Assembly (NCBI GenBank): GCA_030426005.1
Contig: JAUHZM010000021.1
Coordinates: 1 to 19,196 of the forward strand
Reading direction: 5' to 3'
DNA from: Gammaproteobacteria bacterium
GTDB lineage: Bacteria; Pseudomonadota; Gammaproteobacteria; Arenicellales; Arenicellaceae
DNA: 19,196 nt
A program made the position numbers and the translations under genes. Of the stretch, positions 7,770 to 14,843 are shown piece by piece (within the stretch, counting starts at the first letter, position 1; every line of letters starts with the position of its first letter). The notes beneath the pieces were generated by a model. It saw only the letters and a list, made by a program, of their open reading frames with translations. It made no database searches and had not been told where the DNA came from.

Positions 7770-7787
7770 ACCTAAACAGGGTTAACT

Positions 7788-8255
7788 ATGAAACGTACTT
7801 TAAAAGCAGCAACTTTGGTATTGGTGGTTGCAGCACTCTCAGCGTGTGCTGTGAACCAAAATGGGACTGTTGGTCCGGACCCGAATGTGTTCAATAAAGA
7901 AAATGTGATTCCGCTCGGTGGCGGTATTCTGGGCGCCGTGGTATGTAACAAATTGTTCAAAGGCCACGGCAGCCGTGATGGCTGGACAGCTGCGTGTGGT
8001 GCCGCGGGTTACTTTGCATCCACCGCGTTTGTGAAGAAACACAACCAGGCGCTGGAGAGTAACAAGGTTGGTCAAACGACATACTGGAATGACCCAGATG
8101 GCAAAGCGCATTCCGTCACACCAACGCGTACCTACTATCAAGACAACACGCCATGTCGTGATTTCCGTCAGACCGTAGAAATCGATGGTCAAACTGAGAT
8201 CATGGAAGGTAAGGCCTGTCGTCAGTCTGATGGCACCTGGAAGCTGGTGAACTAA
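7788..8255 (+). CDS. Small lipoprotein, RT0821/Lpp0805-type (17 kDa surface-antigen-like)
   Basis: A 155-residue lipoprotein precursor. The signal peptide MKRTLKAATLVLVVAALSAC ends in the lipobox Leu17-Ser-Ala-Cys20, giving a mature lipid-anchored protein of 136 residues; the residue after Cys is Ala, which favours transport to the outer membrane. A glycine-rich hydrophobic segment (GGGILGAVVCNKLF, then WTAACGAAGYFAS) resembles the glycine-zipper region of 17 kDa antigens. The C-terminal CRDFRQTVEIDG, followed by GKACRQSDGTWKLV, is the conserved end of RT0821/Lpp0805 family surface proteins. The exact role is unknown; the family is linked to cell-envelope integrity. AGGG at 7778-7781 is a likely ribosome binding site. 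A strong terminator follows, so this is probably a single-gene unit. Confidence 0.88.
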   Translation: MKRTLKAATLVLVVAALSACAVNQNGTVGPDPNVFNKENVIPLGGGILGAVVCNKLFKGHGSRDGWTAACGAAGYFASTAFVKKHNQALESNKVGQTTYWNDPDGKAHSVTPTRTYYQDNTPCRDFRQTVEIDGQTEIMEGKACRQSDGTWKLVN

Positions 8256-8279
8256 GACCAGTTAGTCAACCACTCCAAA

Positions 8280-8325
8280 GCCGTGCGTTCAAACGAGCAA
8301 AGCTCGTTGGATGCACGGCTTTTTT
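8280..8325 (+). terminator. Intrinsic terminator after the lipoprotein gene
   Basis: The outer stem is GCCGTGC (8280-8286) with GCACGGC (8313-8319); the inner stem is AACGAGC (8292-8298) with GCTCGTT (8302-8308) around an AAA loop. Six T's follow (8320-8325), making a textbook rho-independent terminator for the lipoprotein gene. Read on the minus strand the stem is followed by only three T's, so it may also act weakly for the convergent oad-carbonic anhydrase operon. Confidence 0.9.
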
Positions 8326-8346
8326 GTTTGTTCCAATTGTGTAGGT

Positions 8347-8871
8347 TTAGTCGTCAAGCTGCACTAAGCCCTTGCGGTATCGTGCGCCATTGTCCACGTA
8401 ATGTTTAGCACCTTCTGCGAGTCGCGCCTGTAACTTTTCATCCAGCGTTTTAATTACCTTTGCTGGCGAACCCAAGACCATCGAGCCATCGGGAATCTCC
8501 ATGTTTTCGATGACCAGCGCATTCGCGCCAATCAGGCAATTCTTGCCAATCCGTGCACCATTCAAGACAACGGCGTTCATGCCAATTAACGTGCCTTCAC
8601 CGATCTGACAGCCGTGCAACATGACCTTGTGGCCGATGGTGACATTGGCCGCAATTTCGATTGGGTAGCCTGGGTCAACATGCAGTACCGAGCCGTCTTG
8701 CACGTTGCTGTTCTCACCGATCACAATGGGCTCATTGTCGGCGCGCAGTACGCAGTTAAACCACACGCTGGCATTGGCCGCCATTTTTACTGCGCCAATC
8801 AAAGAGGCCGAAGGTGCGACAAAGCAGGTATCGGCGATCTCGGGTTGCGCGTCATCAAGTTTAAATATCAT
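8347..8871 (-). CDS. Gamma-class carbonic anhydrase-like hexapeptide-repeat protein
   Basis: A 174-residue left-handed beta-helix protein. It shows successive hexapeptide repeats (IGENSNVQDG, IAANVTIG, IGEGTLIGMNAVVLNGARIGKN) and a C-terminal helix (LDEKLQARLAEGAKHYVDNG). The three zinc-ligand histidines of gamma carbonic anhydrases are present as His64 (GSVLHVD), His81 (TIGHKV) and His86 (MLHGC). The acidic loop of the archaeal Cam enzyme is not obvious, so it belongs to the short YrdA/CaiE/PaaY-like branch, in which CO2 hydration activity has often been hard to show. The start codon lies 2 bases after the oadB stop, so it is certainly in the oad operon. I infer that it handles CO2 or bicarbonate released by the decarboxylase; it could instead be an acyltransferase-like protein. 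Confidence 0.87.
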   Translation of the reverse strand: MIFKLDDAQPEIADTCFVAPSASLIGAVKMAANASVWFNCVLRADNEPIVIGENSNVQDGSVLHVDPGYPIEIAANVTIGHKVMLHGCQIGEGTLIGMNAVVLNGARIGKNCLIGANALVIENMEIPDGSMVLGSPAKVIKTLDEKLQARLAEGAKHYVDNGARYRKGLVQLDD

Positions 8872-8873
8872 TG

Positions 8874-10046
8874 CTACATTCCAGATACTAGGCTGATCAT
8901 GAAACCAGCGGCAACCGCGGAGCCGATGACACCAGCCACGTTAGGGCCCATGGCATGCATGAGTAAAAAGTTTTGTGGGTTTGCCTCTAGCCCAACCTTG
9001 TTGGCAACTCGGGCCGCCATCGGAACTGCTGACACGCCCGCAGCGCCGATCAATGGATTGATTTTTTGTTGCGAAAAGCGATTCATCAGCTTGGCCATGA
9101 GTACGCCGGCTGCTGTTCCGATACAGAACGCTACGGCACCGAGCCCCAGAATGCCAAGTGTTTCAAGGTTGAGAAATTTCTCGGCACTCATTTTCGAGCC
9201 TACGCCTAATCCAAGGAAAATCGTGACCACGTTGATCAGCGCATTTTGGGTGGTGTCGCTGAGTCGATTTACCACGCCACACTCGCGCATCAAATTACCA
9301 AAGCAAAACATCCCGAGCAGTGGAGCGGCATCGGGTAGCAGGAAGGCGACCAATACCAGTAAGGTGAGCGGAAATACGATTTTCTCGAGCTTACCAACTG
9401 GGCGCAGTTGCTCCATCTTGATTTGACGTTCCGCAGACGTGGTGAGGGCGCGCATAATCGGAGGCTGAATGATCGGCACAAGCGCCATGTAGGAATACGC
9501 GGCAACGGCCACAGCTCCAAGTAACTCAGGGGACAGCTTACTGGTGACAAAGATCGCGGTCGGCCCGTCCGCGCCACCGATAATGCCAATGGAGGCGGCG
9601 TCCCGGATCGAAAAATCCATAATGCCGAAGTGTCCCAATGTCACCGCGCCCAGTACCGTGGTGAAGATACCAACCTGCGCAGCCGCACCAAGCAGTAGTG
9701 TGCGAGGGTTGGCCAGGAGTGGACCGAAATCCGTCATTGCGCCAACGCCCATAAAGATGATCAACGGGAACAGGCCCGTTTCAATCCCTGCGTGATAGAT
9801 GTAATACAACAAGCCGCCAGGGCTTTCCATATTACCAGCCGCGTCAAACACCGGGGCTAGCTCAAAACCCGCGCCAGGAATATTGGCCAGCAACGTGCCG
9901 AAGCCGATCGGCACCAGCAGTAGCGGCTCAAAGCCTTTGCGGATTGCCAGAAACAGCAGGCCGAATCCGACCAGGAGCATCACGAGTTGACCACCCTGTA
10001 CTTGTGCCAGACCTGAGCTGAGCCAAAGGTTATTCAAATGTTCCAT
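8874..10046 (-). CDS. oadB: Oxaloacetate decarboxylase, beta subunit (sodium pump)
   Basis: This is the integral-membrane subunit that decarboxylates carboxybiotin and couples it to Na+ export. The 390-residue sequence follows OadB throughout: KGFEPLLLVPIGFGTLLANIP near the start, VIFMGVGAMTDFGPLLANPRT as FMGVGAMTDFGPLLANPR, and the functional aspartate motif GGADGPTAIF. Also seen are VAAYSYMALVPIIQPPIMRAL in part, LLGMFCFGNLMRECGV, and the C-terminal NPLIGAAGVSAVPMAARV with HAMGPNVAGVIG. About ten membrane segments are expected. It is about 40 residues shorter than the Klebsiella type, the missing stretch being the periplasmic loop after residue 55. It starts 9 bases after the oadA stop; the carbonic-anhydrase-like gene follows at 2 bases. 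Confidence 0.95.
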   Translation of the reverse strand: MEHLNNLWLSSGLAQVQGGQLVMLLVGFGLLFLAIRKGFEPLLLVPIGFGTLLANIPGAGFELAPVFDAAGNMESPGGLLYYIYHAGIETGLFPLIIFMGVGAMTDFGPLLANPRTLLLGAAAQVGIFTTVLGAVTLGHFGIMDFSIRDAASIGIIGGADGPTAIFVTSKLSPELLGAVAVAAYSYMALVPIIQPPIMRALTTSAERQIKMEQLRPVGKLEKIVFPLTLLVLVAFLLPDAAPLLGMFCFGNLMRECGVVNRLSDTTQNALINVVTIFLGLGVGSKMSAEKFLNLETLGILGLGAVAFCIGTAAGVLMAKLMNRFSQQKINPLIGAAGVSAVPMAARVANKVGLEANPQNFLLMHAMGPNVAGVIGSAVAAGFMISLVSGM

Positions 10047-10055
10047 TTGGCAGCC

Positions 10056-11873
10056 CTATGCGATTGTCAGTAAGGTGTCACCAACTGCAACGGTGTCGCC
10101 GGACTTTACGGCAACCTCGGCGATCTGCCCATCACGCGGTGCGGAGATGTTAGTTTCCATTTTCATCGCTTCCAATACCACAATAGTTTGACCTGCCGTG
10201 ACTGAGTCACCCTGTTTTACTGGGATGTTGATCACGTTTCCAGCTAATGGCGCTGTGACCGGTTCGGACTTGCCGGTCGGTGCAGCTACCGGTTTGCTCG
10301 CTGGCTGCGCGGAATCCGCTTGCGGCTGGGTGACTGGACTGATGCCAGACAAATCACCACCAGCGCTGACGGTCACAGTGTACTCGGTACCATCAATATC
10401 CACCGTGTAAACTTCTTGCCCATCGTCGGTGGTGACCACGGCTTTCGGCGTTTTCGCTTCCGTTCCGGGTGCTGGCTCAAATGCCGATGGGTTGTCGCGA
10501 TTCTGCAGAAATTTCAGCCCCACTTGCGGAAACAGTGCGTAGGTCAGTACGTCGTCCACGTAGTCAGCTTCTGGTTTGGTGCTGAGCGAATGTTGTTTAA
10601 CCAAGCCGTCGAATTCCTGCGTCAGCGTGTCTAACTCGTCTGATAGTAAGTCTGCTGGGCGGCAGGTGATCGCTTGTTCGCCGTCGTCAAGTACACGTTG
10701 TTGTAAGTCGGCATTCACGGGTGCGGGCGTGGCGCCATATTCACCGCGCAATACGCCCGCCGTCTCTTTGGCGATATTTTTGTAGCGTTCGCCCATCAGC
10801 ACATTGATCACTGCCTGAGTGCCGACAATTTGTGAGGTTGGCGTGACCAAGGGAATGTAACCCAGATCTTCGCGCACGCGTGGAATCTCCGCTAACACTG
10901 CATCGAGCTGATCTTCCGCACCTTGTTGTTTAAGTTGGCTTTCCATGTTAGTCAACATGCCGCCCGGCACCTGAGCAACCAGAATACGTGAGTCGACACC
11001 GCGCAATGAGCCTTCAAACTCGGCGTATTTTTTGCGTACCGTACGGAAATAGCTGGCGATGTTCTCGAGCTTTGCAATGTCCAAACCGGTATCGCGATCG
11101 CTGCCTTCAAAGATCGACACCACAGACTCGGTTGCCGAGTGGCCATATGTCATGGACATCGACGAGATCGAGGTATCGACGGTGTCAATGCCCGCTTCCA
11201 CGCACTTGGTAATGGTGGTGGTGCTTAGGCCAGTGGTGGCATGCGCATGAAGTTGAATCGGAATGTCCACGCATTTCTTAAGCTCGGTTACTAACTCATA
11301 GCCCACGTAGGGCTTGAGTAATCCAGCCATGTCTTTAATGCAAATGGAGTCGGCACCGGCATCCTCCAGCTGTTTGGCCAGGTCTAACCAAAGCTGCGTA
11401 TTGTGTACGGGGCTAACTGTGTAACTCAGCGTACCTTGCGCATGCTTACCGACTTTATTGACGGCTTTAAGTGCCGTGGTCATATTCCGCATGTCGTTCA
11501 TGGCATCAAACACGCGGAACACGTCGATGCCGTTGACCGCGCAGCGCTCAACAAATTTAGTCACCACGTCATCGGCATAATGACGGTAGCCGAGAATATT
11601 TTGCCCGCGAAACAGCATCTGTTGCGGTGTATTGGGCATGGCCTTTTTGATTTCACGAATGCGGTCCCAGGGGTCTTCGCCAAGATAGCGAATGCACGCA
11701 TCAAACGTCGCGCCGCCCCAGGACTCCATCGACCAAAAACCGATTTTATCGAGTGCATCGGCAATCGGAAGCATGTCGTCGATACGCATGCGGGTTGCGA
11801 GTAGGCTTTGATGGGCGTCGCGAAAAACAACTTCGGTAATACCGAGTTTTTGTGGGCCAGAGGTAGTTTGCAT
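10056..11873 (-). CDS. oadA: Oxaloacetate decarboxylase, alpha subunit (biotin carboxyltransferase)
   Basis: This subunit transfers the carboxyl group of oxaloacetate to its own biotin, giving pyruvate. It has 605 residues and three parts. The first is an N-terminal carboxyltransferase TIM barrel (about 8-290) with VFRDAHQSLLATR (Asp19, His21), CIKDMAG (Lys180) and HAHATTG (His209, His211), the expected metal and active-site residues. The second is a conserved carboxylase association region (about 300-480). The third is a Pro/Ala-rich linker (about 500-535) leading to the biotinyl domain, where EAMKMET carries the biotin attachment Lys571. It differs from pyruvate carboxylase subunit B chiefly by context, since oadG and oadB flank it. 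It follows oadG by 20 bases. No clear Shine-Dalgarno is visible. Confidence 0.95.
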   Translation of the reverse strand: MQTTSGPQKLGITEVVFRDAHQSLLATRMRIDDMLPIADALDKIGFWSMESWGGATFDACIRYLGEDPWDRIREIKKAMPNTPQQMLFRGQNILGYRHYADDVVTKFVERCAVNGIDVFRVFDAMNDMRNMTTALKAVNKVGKHAQGTLSYTVSPVHNTQLWLDLAKQLEDAGADSICIKDMAGLLKPYVGYELVTELKKCVDIPIQLHAHATTGLSTTTITKCVEAGIDTVDTSISSMSMTYGHSATESVVSIFEGSDRDTGLDIAKLENIASYFRTVRKKYAEFEGSLRGVDSRILVAQVPGGMLTNMESQLKQQGAEDQLDAVLAEIPRVREDLGYIPLVTPTSQIVGTQAVINVLMGERYKNIAKETAGVLRGEYGATPAPVNADLQQRVLDDGEQAITCRPADLLSDELDTLTQEFDGLVKQHSLSTKPEADYVDDVLTYALFPQVGLKFLQNRDNPSAFEPAPGTEAKTPKAVVTTDDGQEVYTVDIDGTEYTVTVSAGGDLSGISPVTQPQADSAQPASKPVAAPTGKSEPVTAPLAGNVINIPVKQGDSVTAGQTIVVLEAMKMETNISAPRDGQIAEVAVKSGDTVAVGDTLLTIA

Positions 11874-11893
11874 AATGTGGTGCGAGCAGGTAA

Positions 11894-12148
11894 TTAGCGT
11901 TGGCGATACAGCGCTATCGCTTTTTCGATGGCGCGGCGATGAGTTTCGGGGATCGTGGAGTCGGTGTGTTGGATGACTGTTTGGCGTGTCGGCTCTGGCA
12001 AGGCAGAGTCGTTAGTTTCCGAGCTGAAGCGAGCCACAATGCGTGACATCAAGCCGGTAGCAAACACCAGAATGGTTAAAAAAACGAACACCGTACCCAT
12101 GCCGTACAGCATGAGATTCAATCCTTGGTCGATTAGAGTTTCTTGCAT
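11894..12148 (-). CDS. oadG: Oxaloacetate decarboxylase, gamma subunit
   Basis: An 84-residue protein with one N-terminal membrane helix (LMLYGMGTVFVFLTILVFATGLM, about residues 12-34) and a polar cytoplasmic tail that ends in a short helix rich in Arg and Ala (HRRAIEKAIALYRQR). This is the standard OadG plan; the subunit binds zinc, speeds decarboxylation and assembles the alpha and beta subunits. The gene order gamma-alpha-beta is the usual one. GGAGG at 12161-12165 (read on the minus strand) is the likely ribosome binding site, with a rather long 12-base spacing. It is 85 bases behind the aminopeptidase gene on the same strand, so it could be first in its own operon or share a transcript with that gene. 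Confidence 0.92.
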   Translation of the reverse strand: MQETLIDQGLNLMLYGMGTVFVFLTILVFATGLMSRIVARFSSETNDSALPEPTRQTVIQHTDSTIPETHRRAIEKAIALYRQR

Positions 12149-12233
12149 AACGCGTTATCGCCTCCAAGCAGGGTTTTAATCGGGCGTGCACACCATTCTA
12201 CCGTAATTTGATGCGCACGTTGGGCAGGCTGAC

Positions 12234-13490
12234 TTAACTCAAAAAAGCACAGGCAGCCTTATACAGGTATTCGCAATCATTAGTGCCGGCAGTTTCGCGG
12301 ATGGAATGCATAGCCCACTGCGGCGCACCAACATCTAAGGTTTCAATACCAAGCTCGGTAGCGGTGATTGGGCCAATGGTGCTGCCGCAGGCCATGTCAC
12401 TGCGCACCACGAACTTTTGCAGTGGTACGCCTGCTGCCTGACAACGTTTTTGGAATTTAGCCGAACTCACACTGGTCGTGGCGTAGCGCTGGTTATTGTT
12501 GATTTTGATTACTGGGCCATCGTTCAAAATCGGGCCGTGATTCTTATCATGTTTGTCCGCATAGTTTGGGTGAATCCCGTGCGCATTGTCACAGGACAAC
12601 AATGATGAGCGGCTTATTAATTTGGTCAGCTGTACTGCGTTCTCGGTCAGGCGTTCAAGCACCGACTTCAAAAACGGGCCATGCGCACCACTGGCAGAGG
12701 ACGAGCCAACTTCCTCATGGTCGTTGGAGATAAACAATGCTGCTTGATCTGAATCACTGTCAAGCAGTGCGCGTGCACCGAGATAAGTGCTTAGTAAATT
12801 GTCCAAACGCGCCGCACAAATAAATTCTTCATTGAAGCCGACCACAGACGGGGCTTGCGTGTCGTAACAGGACAGCTCGTACTCCAGAATTGTCGCCATT
12901 GGTTCACCGCACTCAGCCAGTAACAGATCATCAAAGCTCTGATCAGGTTGCTGTGACAGGATCAGCGGCAGATGTGTTTGCGGGTTAATGACGCGGGAGC
13001 TGTTGGCTTCACGGTCCAAATGAATGGCAAGATTGGGAATGACGGCCACCGGACGTTTAAAGTCGATCAGTTTGCTGACCACATTGCCGTCTTTGTCGGT
13101 GCCGCTCACGCGACCGGCAATCGAGAGGTCACGGTCCAGCCACGGGTGCAGTAGAGCGCCACCATACACTTCAACCCCAAGCTGTGCATACCCGTGCGCT
13201 TTGACATCCGGATTAGGTTTAATGCGCAGGCAAGGGCTGTCTGTGTGTGCGCCGACCATTTGAATGCCTTGCAGCCAATCTTTACCCGTACGAAACGCGA
13301 TAATGGATGAGTCATTGCGAGTAATCACGTAAGCGCCATTTGGCTCAATCGCCCAGTCGTCGTCTTCGCTAAGTACTTCAAAACCAGCGTCGGCGAACAT
13401 GACTTTGAGATTTTGTGTGGCGTGAAAGGGCGTCGGCGATGCGGCAATAAAGTCGCACAGACCAGAGATTATGGGCTTAGGCATAGACAT
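12234..13490 (-). CDS. apeB: M18-family aminopeptidase (aspartyl aminopeptidase type)
   Basis: A cytosolic zinc aminopeptidase, preferring N-terminal acidic residues in characterised relatives. I place the start at the ATG at 13490 (or the next ATG at 13484): MSMPKPIISGLCDFIAASPTPFHA is where the family begins, and 418 residues is close to the usual 430. A longer frame would add 36 residues with no family character and would span a perfect TATAAT. Motifs include GAHTDSP (His82, Asp84, metal ligands), the LDRDLSIAGRV segment, FICAARLDNLLS, the catalytic/metal pair in NDHEEVGSSS, and the C-terminal VVRSDMACGSTIGPI with VGAPQWAMHSIRE. It is divergent from the J-domain gene and upstream of oadG. 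No link to oxaloacetate metabolism is known. Confidence 0.93.
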   Translation of the reverse strand: MSMPKPIISGLCDFIAASPTPFHATQNLKVMFADAGFEVLSEDDDWAIEPNGAYVITRNDSSIIAFRTGKDWLQGIQMVGAHTDSPCLRIKPNPDVKAHGYAQLGVEVYGGALLHPWLDRDLSIAGRVSGTDKDGNVVSKLIDFKRPVAVIPNLAIHLDREANSSRVINPQTHLPLILSQQPDQSFDDLLLAECGEPMATILEYELSCYDTQAPSVVGFNEEFICAARLDNLLSTYLGARALLDSDSDQAALFISNDHEEVGSSSASGAHGPFLKSVLERLTENAVQLTKLISRSSLLSCDNAHGIHPNYADKHDKNHGPILNDGPVIKINNNQRYATTSVSSAKFQKRCQAAGVPLQKFVVRSDMACGSTIGPITATELGIETLDVGAPQWAMHSIRETAGTNDCEYLYKAACAFLS

Positions 13491-13517
13491 CGGTGTTAAA
13501 GTTGGTCGAATCACTCT

Positions 13518-13523
13518 ATTATA
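13518..13523 (-). promoter_or_regulatory. -10 box of the M18 aminopeptidase promoter
   Basis: A perfect TATAAT on the minus strand lies 27 bases before the ATG at 13490. No good -35 is seen at normal spacing. If this is the promoter, transcription begins near 13511, which rules out any start codon upstream and supports the 418-residue reading. Confidence 0.55.
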
Positions 13524-13554
13524 ACCTGTATCACTCAATAACCGCATTCGCCCT

Positions 13555-14028
13555 GTGCTGAGATCTTTGTTTGTCATTGCGCTGGTAGCAGCGCTCATCT
13601 ACGCGTACAAACGCTGGCAGTCGGTACCAGAGAGTGCGCGTCGCCCCTTGTACAAAAAGTGGGCCATTTATGGCAGTTTGGGTGTGGTCCTGGCCCTGGT
13701 GATGGCGGGTCGAGCGCACTGGATACTCGGTGTGATGGCCGGTTTACTGGCCATTGCGGCGCGCGCCATGCAGTTTGCCCCTTATGTGCCTATATTCAAG
13801 CGGTTTATGGCGGGGTCGGATGAGGCGGACGCTACTGAACATGTGACGGTCAACGGGACTATGACGCGCGCGCAGGCTGCTGAGATTCTAGGTGTTGATG
13901 AAACGGCTTCCGCGGCCGAGATTAAAGCGGTACACAAGTCCTTGATGCAAAAGATGCACCCAGATCGCGGTGGCTCACCAGCGCTGGCCAAACAGATTAA
14001 TCGCGCTAAAGACGTGTTACTCGGCTAA
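13555..14028 (+). CDS. Membrane-anchored J-domain (DnaJ-like) protein
   Basis: A 157-residue protein with hydrophobic segments near residues 3-17 (SLFVIALVAALIYAY), 37-52 (AIYGSLGVVLALVMAG) and 56-72 (WILGVMAGLLAIAARAM), followed by a short C-terminal J domain from about 103. The J domain has the invariant HPD at 135-137 (KMHPDRGG) between helix II (AEIKAVHKSLMQ) and helix III (LAKQINRAKDVLL); helix IV is lacking. This layout resembles the Pam18/Tim14-like bacterial proteins that recruit DnaK to the membrane. The only usable start is GTG at 13555; an in-frame stop lies at 13522, and no ribosome binding site stands out. It is divergent from the aminopeptidase, with 64 bases between start codons. 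The partner Hsp70 is inferred, not seen. Confidence 0.85.
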   Translation: MLRSLFVIALVAALIYAYKRWQSVPESARRPLYKKWAIYGSLGVVLALVMAGRAHWILGVMAGLLAIAARAMQFAPYVPIFKRFMAGSDEADATEHVTVNGTMTRAQAAEILGVDETASAAEIKAVHKSLMQKMHPDRGGSPALAKQINRAKDVLLG

Positions 14029-14048
14029 AACGCAGTCAGAACGCGGGT

Positions 14049-14084
14049 TTAGAAAAGGAATTCTAATTAGGGCGCGGATTCTAA
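14049..14084 (+). promoter_or_regulatory. Shared composite element upstream of the first phasin gene (copy 1)
   Basis: TTAGAA (14049-14054), six unconserved bases, then TTCTAATTAGGGCGC (14061-14075), three bases, then TTCTAA (14079-14084). It consists of an inverted repeat TTAGAA-N6-TTCTAA plus a third half site in direct orientation 18 bases on. The same arrangement, at the same spacing, is upstream of the second phasin gene (15726-15761). The spacers differ between copies while the half sites match exactly, which points to a protein-binding site. The likely binder is the PhaD-type regulator encoded between the two phasin genes (inference). Confidence 0.75.
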
Positions 14085-14094
14085 AATCCAATCG

Positions 14095-14100
14095 TATTAT
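14095..14100 (+). promoter_or_regulatory. Possible -10 box of the first phasin gene
   Basis: TATTAT lies 10 bases after the third half site of the composite element. The matching position at the other phasin gene holds TAAACT. There is no recognisable -35 hexamer, so an activator may be needed. The leader to the ATG would be about 38 bases and includes GGAGG at 14134-14138. Confidence 0.45.
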
Positions 14101-14144
14101 GCATGTCATTGACGTAAACCCGATTTGAATTTTGGAGGCCTGCA

Positions 14145-14681
14145 ATGGCAACTAAGAAAACCAGTGCTGCAAAAACCAGCACCGCAAAAGTGAAAAAAGC
14201 ATCTGCGAAAGCAAAAGTTGAAATGAAAGAAGCCGTTGATGCGGTGGAAGATGTAGTGGACGCGGTAGAAGATGCCGTTGAAACCGCCGCTGAAGGCGTG
14301 TTCGCGAAAGTCACTGCCAACGTACAGAAAGCACAACATGTAGCCAAACAAGTTTGGTTTGCAGGTTTGGGCGCTGCTGGCAAAACGTATGAAGAAGTCG
14401 TTGGTCGCTACAACGCGCTGGGTGATGAGCTGCAAGCCCGTTACACCAAGTTGAACAGTGATCGTCGGGATCTGGTTGAGGACTTGGTTGCACGCGGCGA
14501 GAAAGTTCAGGACCAAGCGGAAGCACGCCTGAAAGAAGGTCGCAGTAGCATTGAAGACAAAATTGAAGAAGCGAAAGGTAAGTTGGTTGGCTTGAGTGCA
14601 AAGGTAGATATCCCTGCTCGTTTGCAAGATTTGTCTGCCAAGCTGGATTCGCTGAGCAAAGACCTTAAGAAGTCCGCGTAA
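14145..14681 (+). CDS. Phasin family protein (PHA granule-associated, short form)
   Basis: A 178-residue, highly charged helical protein with no Cys and one Trp. Residues 1-28 are Lys/Ala/Thr-rich; 29-50 form an acidic heptad-like stretch (AVDAVEDVVDAVEDAVE). From about 50 on is the phasin domain of the PhaF/PhaI type, with the conserved QVWFAGLGAAGKTYEEV near 70-86, then a long amphipathic, coiled-coil-like helix and the DIPARLQDL motif near the end. Phasins coat polyhydroxyalkanoate granules and control their size. GGAGG six bases before the ATG is a strong ribosome binding site, fitting high expression. The downstream phaD and PF09650 genes and a paralogue at 15844 support the assignment. 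Of the two phasins this is the shorter, PhaI-like one. A stem-loop spans its stop, and a terminator follows. Confidence 0.9.
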   Translation: MATKKTSAAKTSTAKVKKASAKAKVEMKEAVDAVEDVVDAVEDAVETAAEGVFAKVTANVQKAQHVAKQVWFAGLGAAGKTYEEVVGRYNALGDELQARYTKLNSDRRDLVEDLVARGEKVQDQAEARLKEGRSSIEDKIEEAKGKLVGLSAKVDIPARLQDLSAKLDSLSKDLKKSA

Positions 14682-14692
14682 TTTCGGACTTC
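14669..14692 (+). other. Perfect stem-loop over the stop codon of the short phasin gene
   Basis: GAAGTCCG (14669-14676) pairs with CGGACTTC (14685-14692); the TAA stop at 14679-14681 lies in the 8-base loop. No T-run follows directly, and a separate terminator lies 36 bases on. It could protect the 3' end of an abundant mRNA or affect ribosome release. Confidence 0.5.
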
Positions 14693-14727
14693 ATTCCTCC
14701 TAGGCGGGTATTAAGGCCTGCTATCTT

Positions 14728-14760
14728 AAAAGGTTCGTCATTCCGGCGGACCTTTTTTTT
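14728..14760 (+). terminator. Intrinsic terminator after the short phasin gene
   Basis: AAAAGGTTCG (14728-14737) pairs with CGGACCTTTT (14747-14756) with one G-U pair and a 9-base loop, and the 3' arm runs into eight T's (14753-14760). This separates the phasin gene from phaD, which therefore needs its own promoter. Confidence 0.88.
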
Positions 14761-14807
14761 GTTTGTACGGTGAAGCCTTTCAGCGTCGAGGGCGTCATGC
14801 AATTGTA

Positions 14808-14837
14808 TTGTTAAGTACAGTGGTTTCGGCATACACT
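14808..14837 (+). promoter_or_regulatory. Possible phaD promoter
   Basis: TTGTTA (14808-14813) and TACACT (14832-14837) are fair sigma-70 hexamers at 18-base spacing. Transcription would start at about 14844, which is the first base of the proposed phaD ATG, so the mRNA could be leaderless or nearly so. No Shine-Dalgarno is visible before that ATG, in keeping with this. Confidence 0.4.
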
Positions 14838-14843
14838 CTTTGC

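Noticed and set aside
8614..9426. A 270-codon open frame on the plus strand opposite the carbonic-anhydrase-like gene and oadB
   Set aside because: The minus-strand genes match known families through the whole stretch. The plus-strand translation has no recognisable domain, and is the mirror expected from biased codon use.
12149..12233. A possible terminator between the aminopeptidase and oadG (CGTGC with GCACG)
   Set aside because: The stem is only five bases with a long loop and no T-run, so it cannot be supported.
14106..14627. A 173-codon minus-strand frame rich in Phe, opposite the short phasin gene
   Set aside because: It is the complement of Lys/Glu/Ala codons of the phasin gene; no ribosome binding site or family resemblance.
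14763..14843. A 27-codon upstream extension of the phaD frame
   Set aside because: It contains the likely promoter and lies just after a terminator, and PhaD-type proteins begin at the ATG at 14844.
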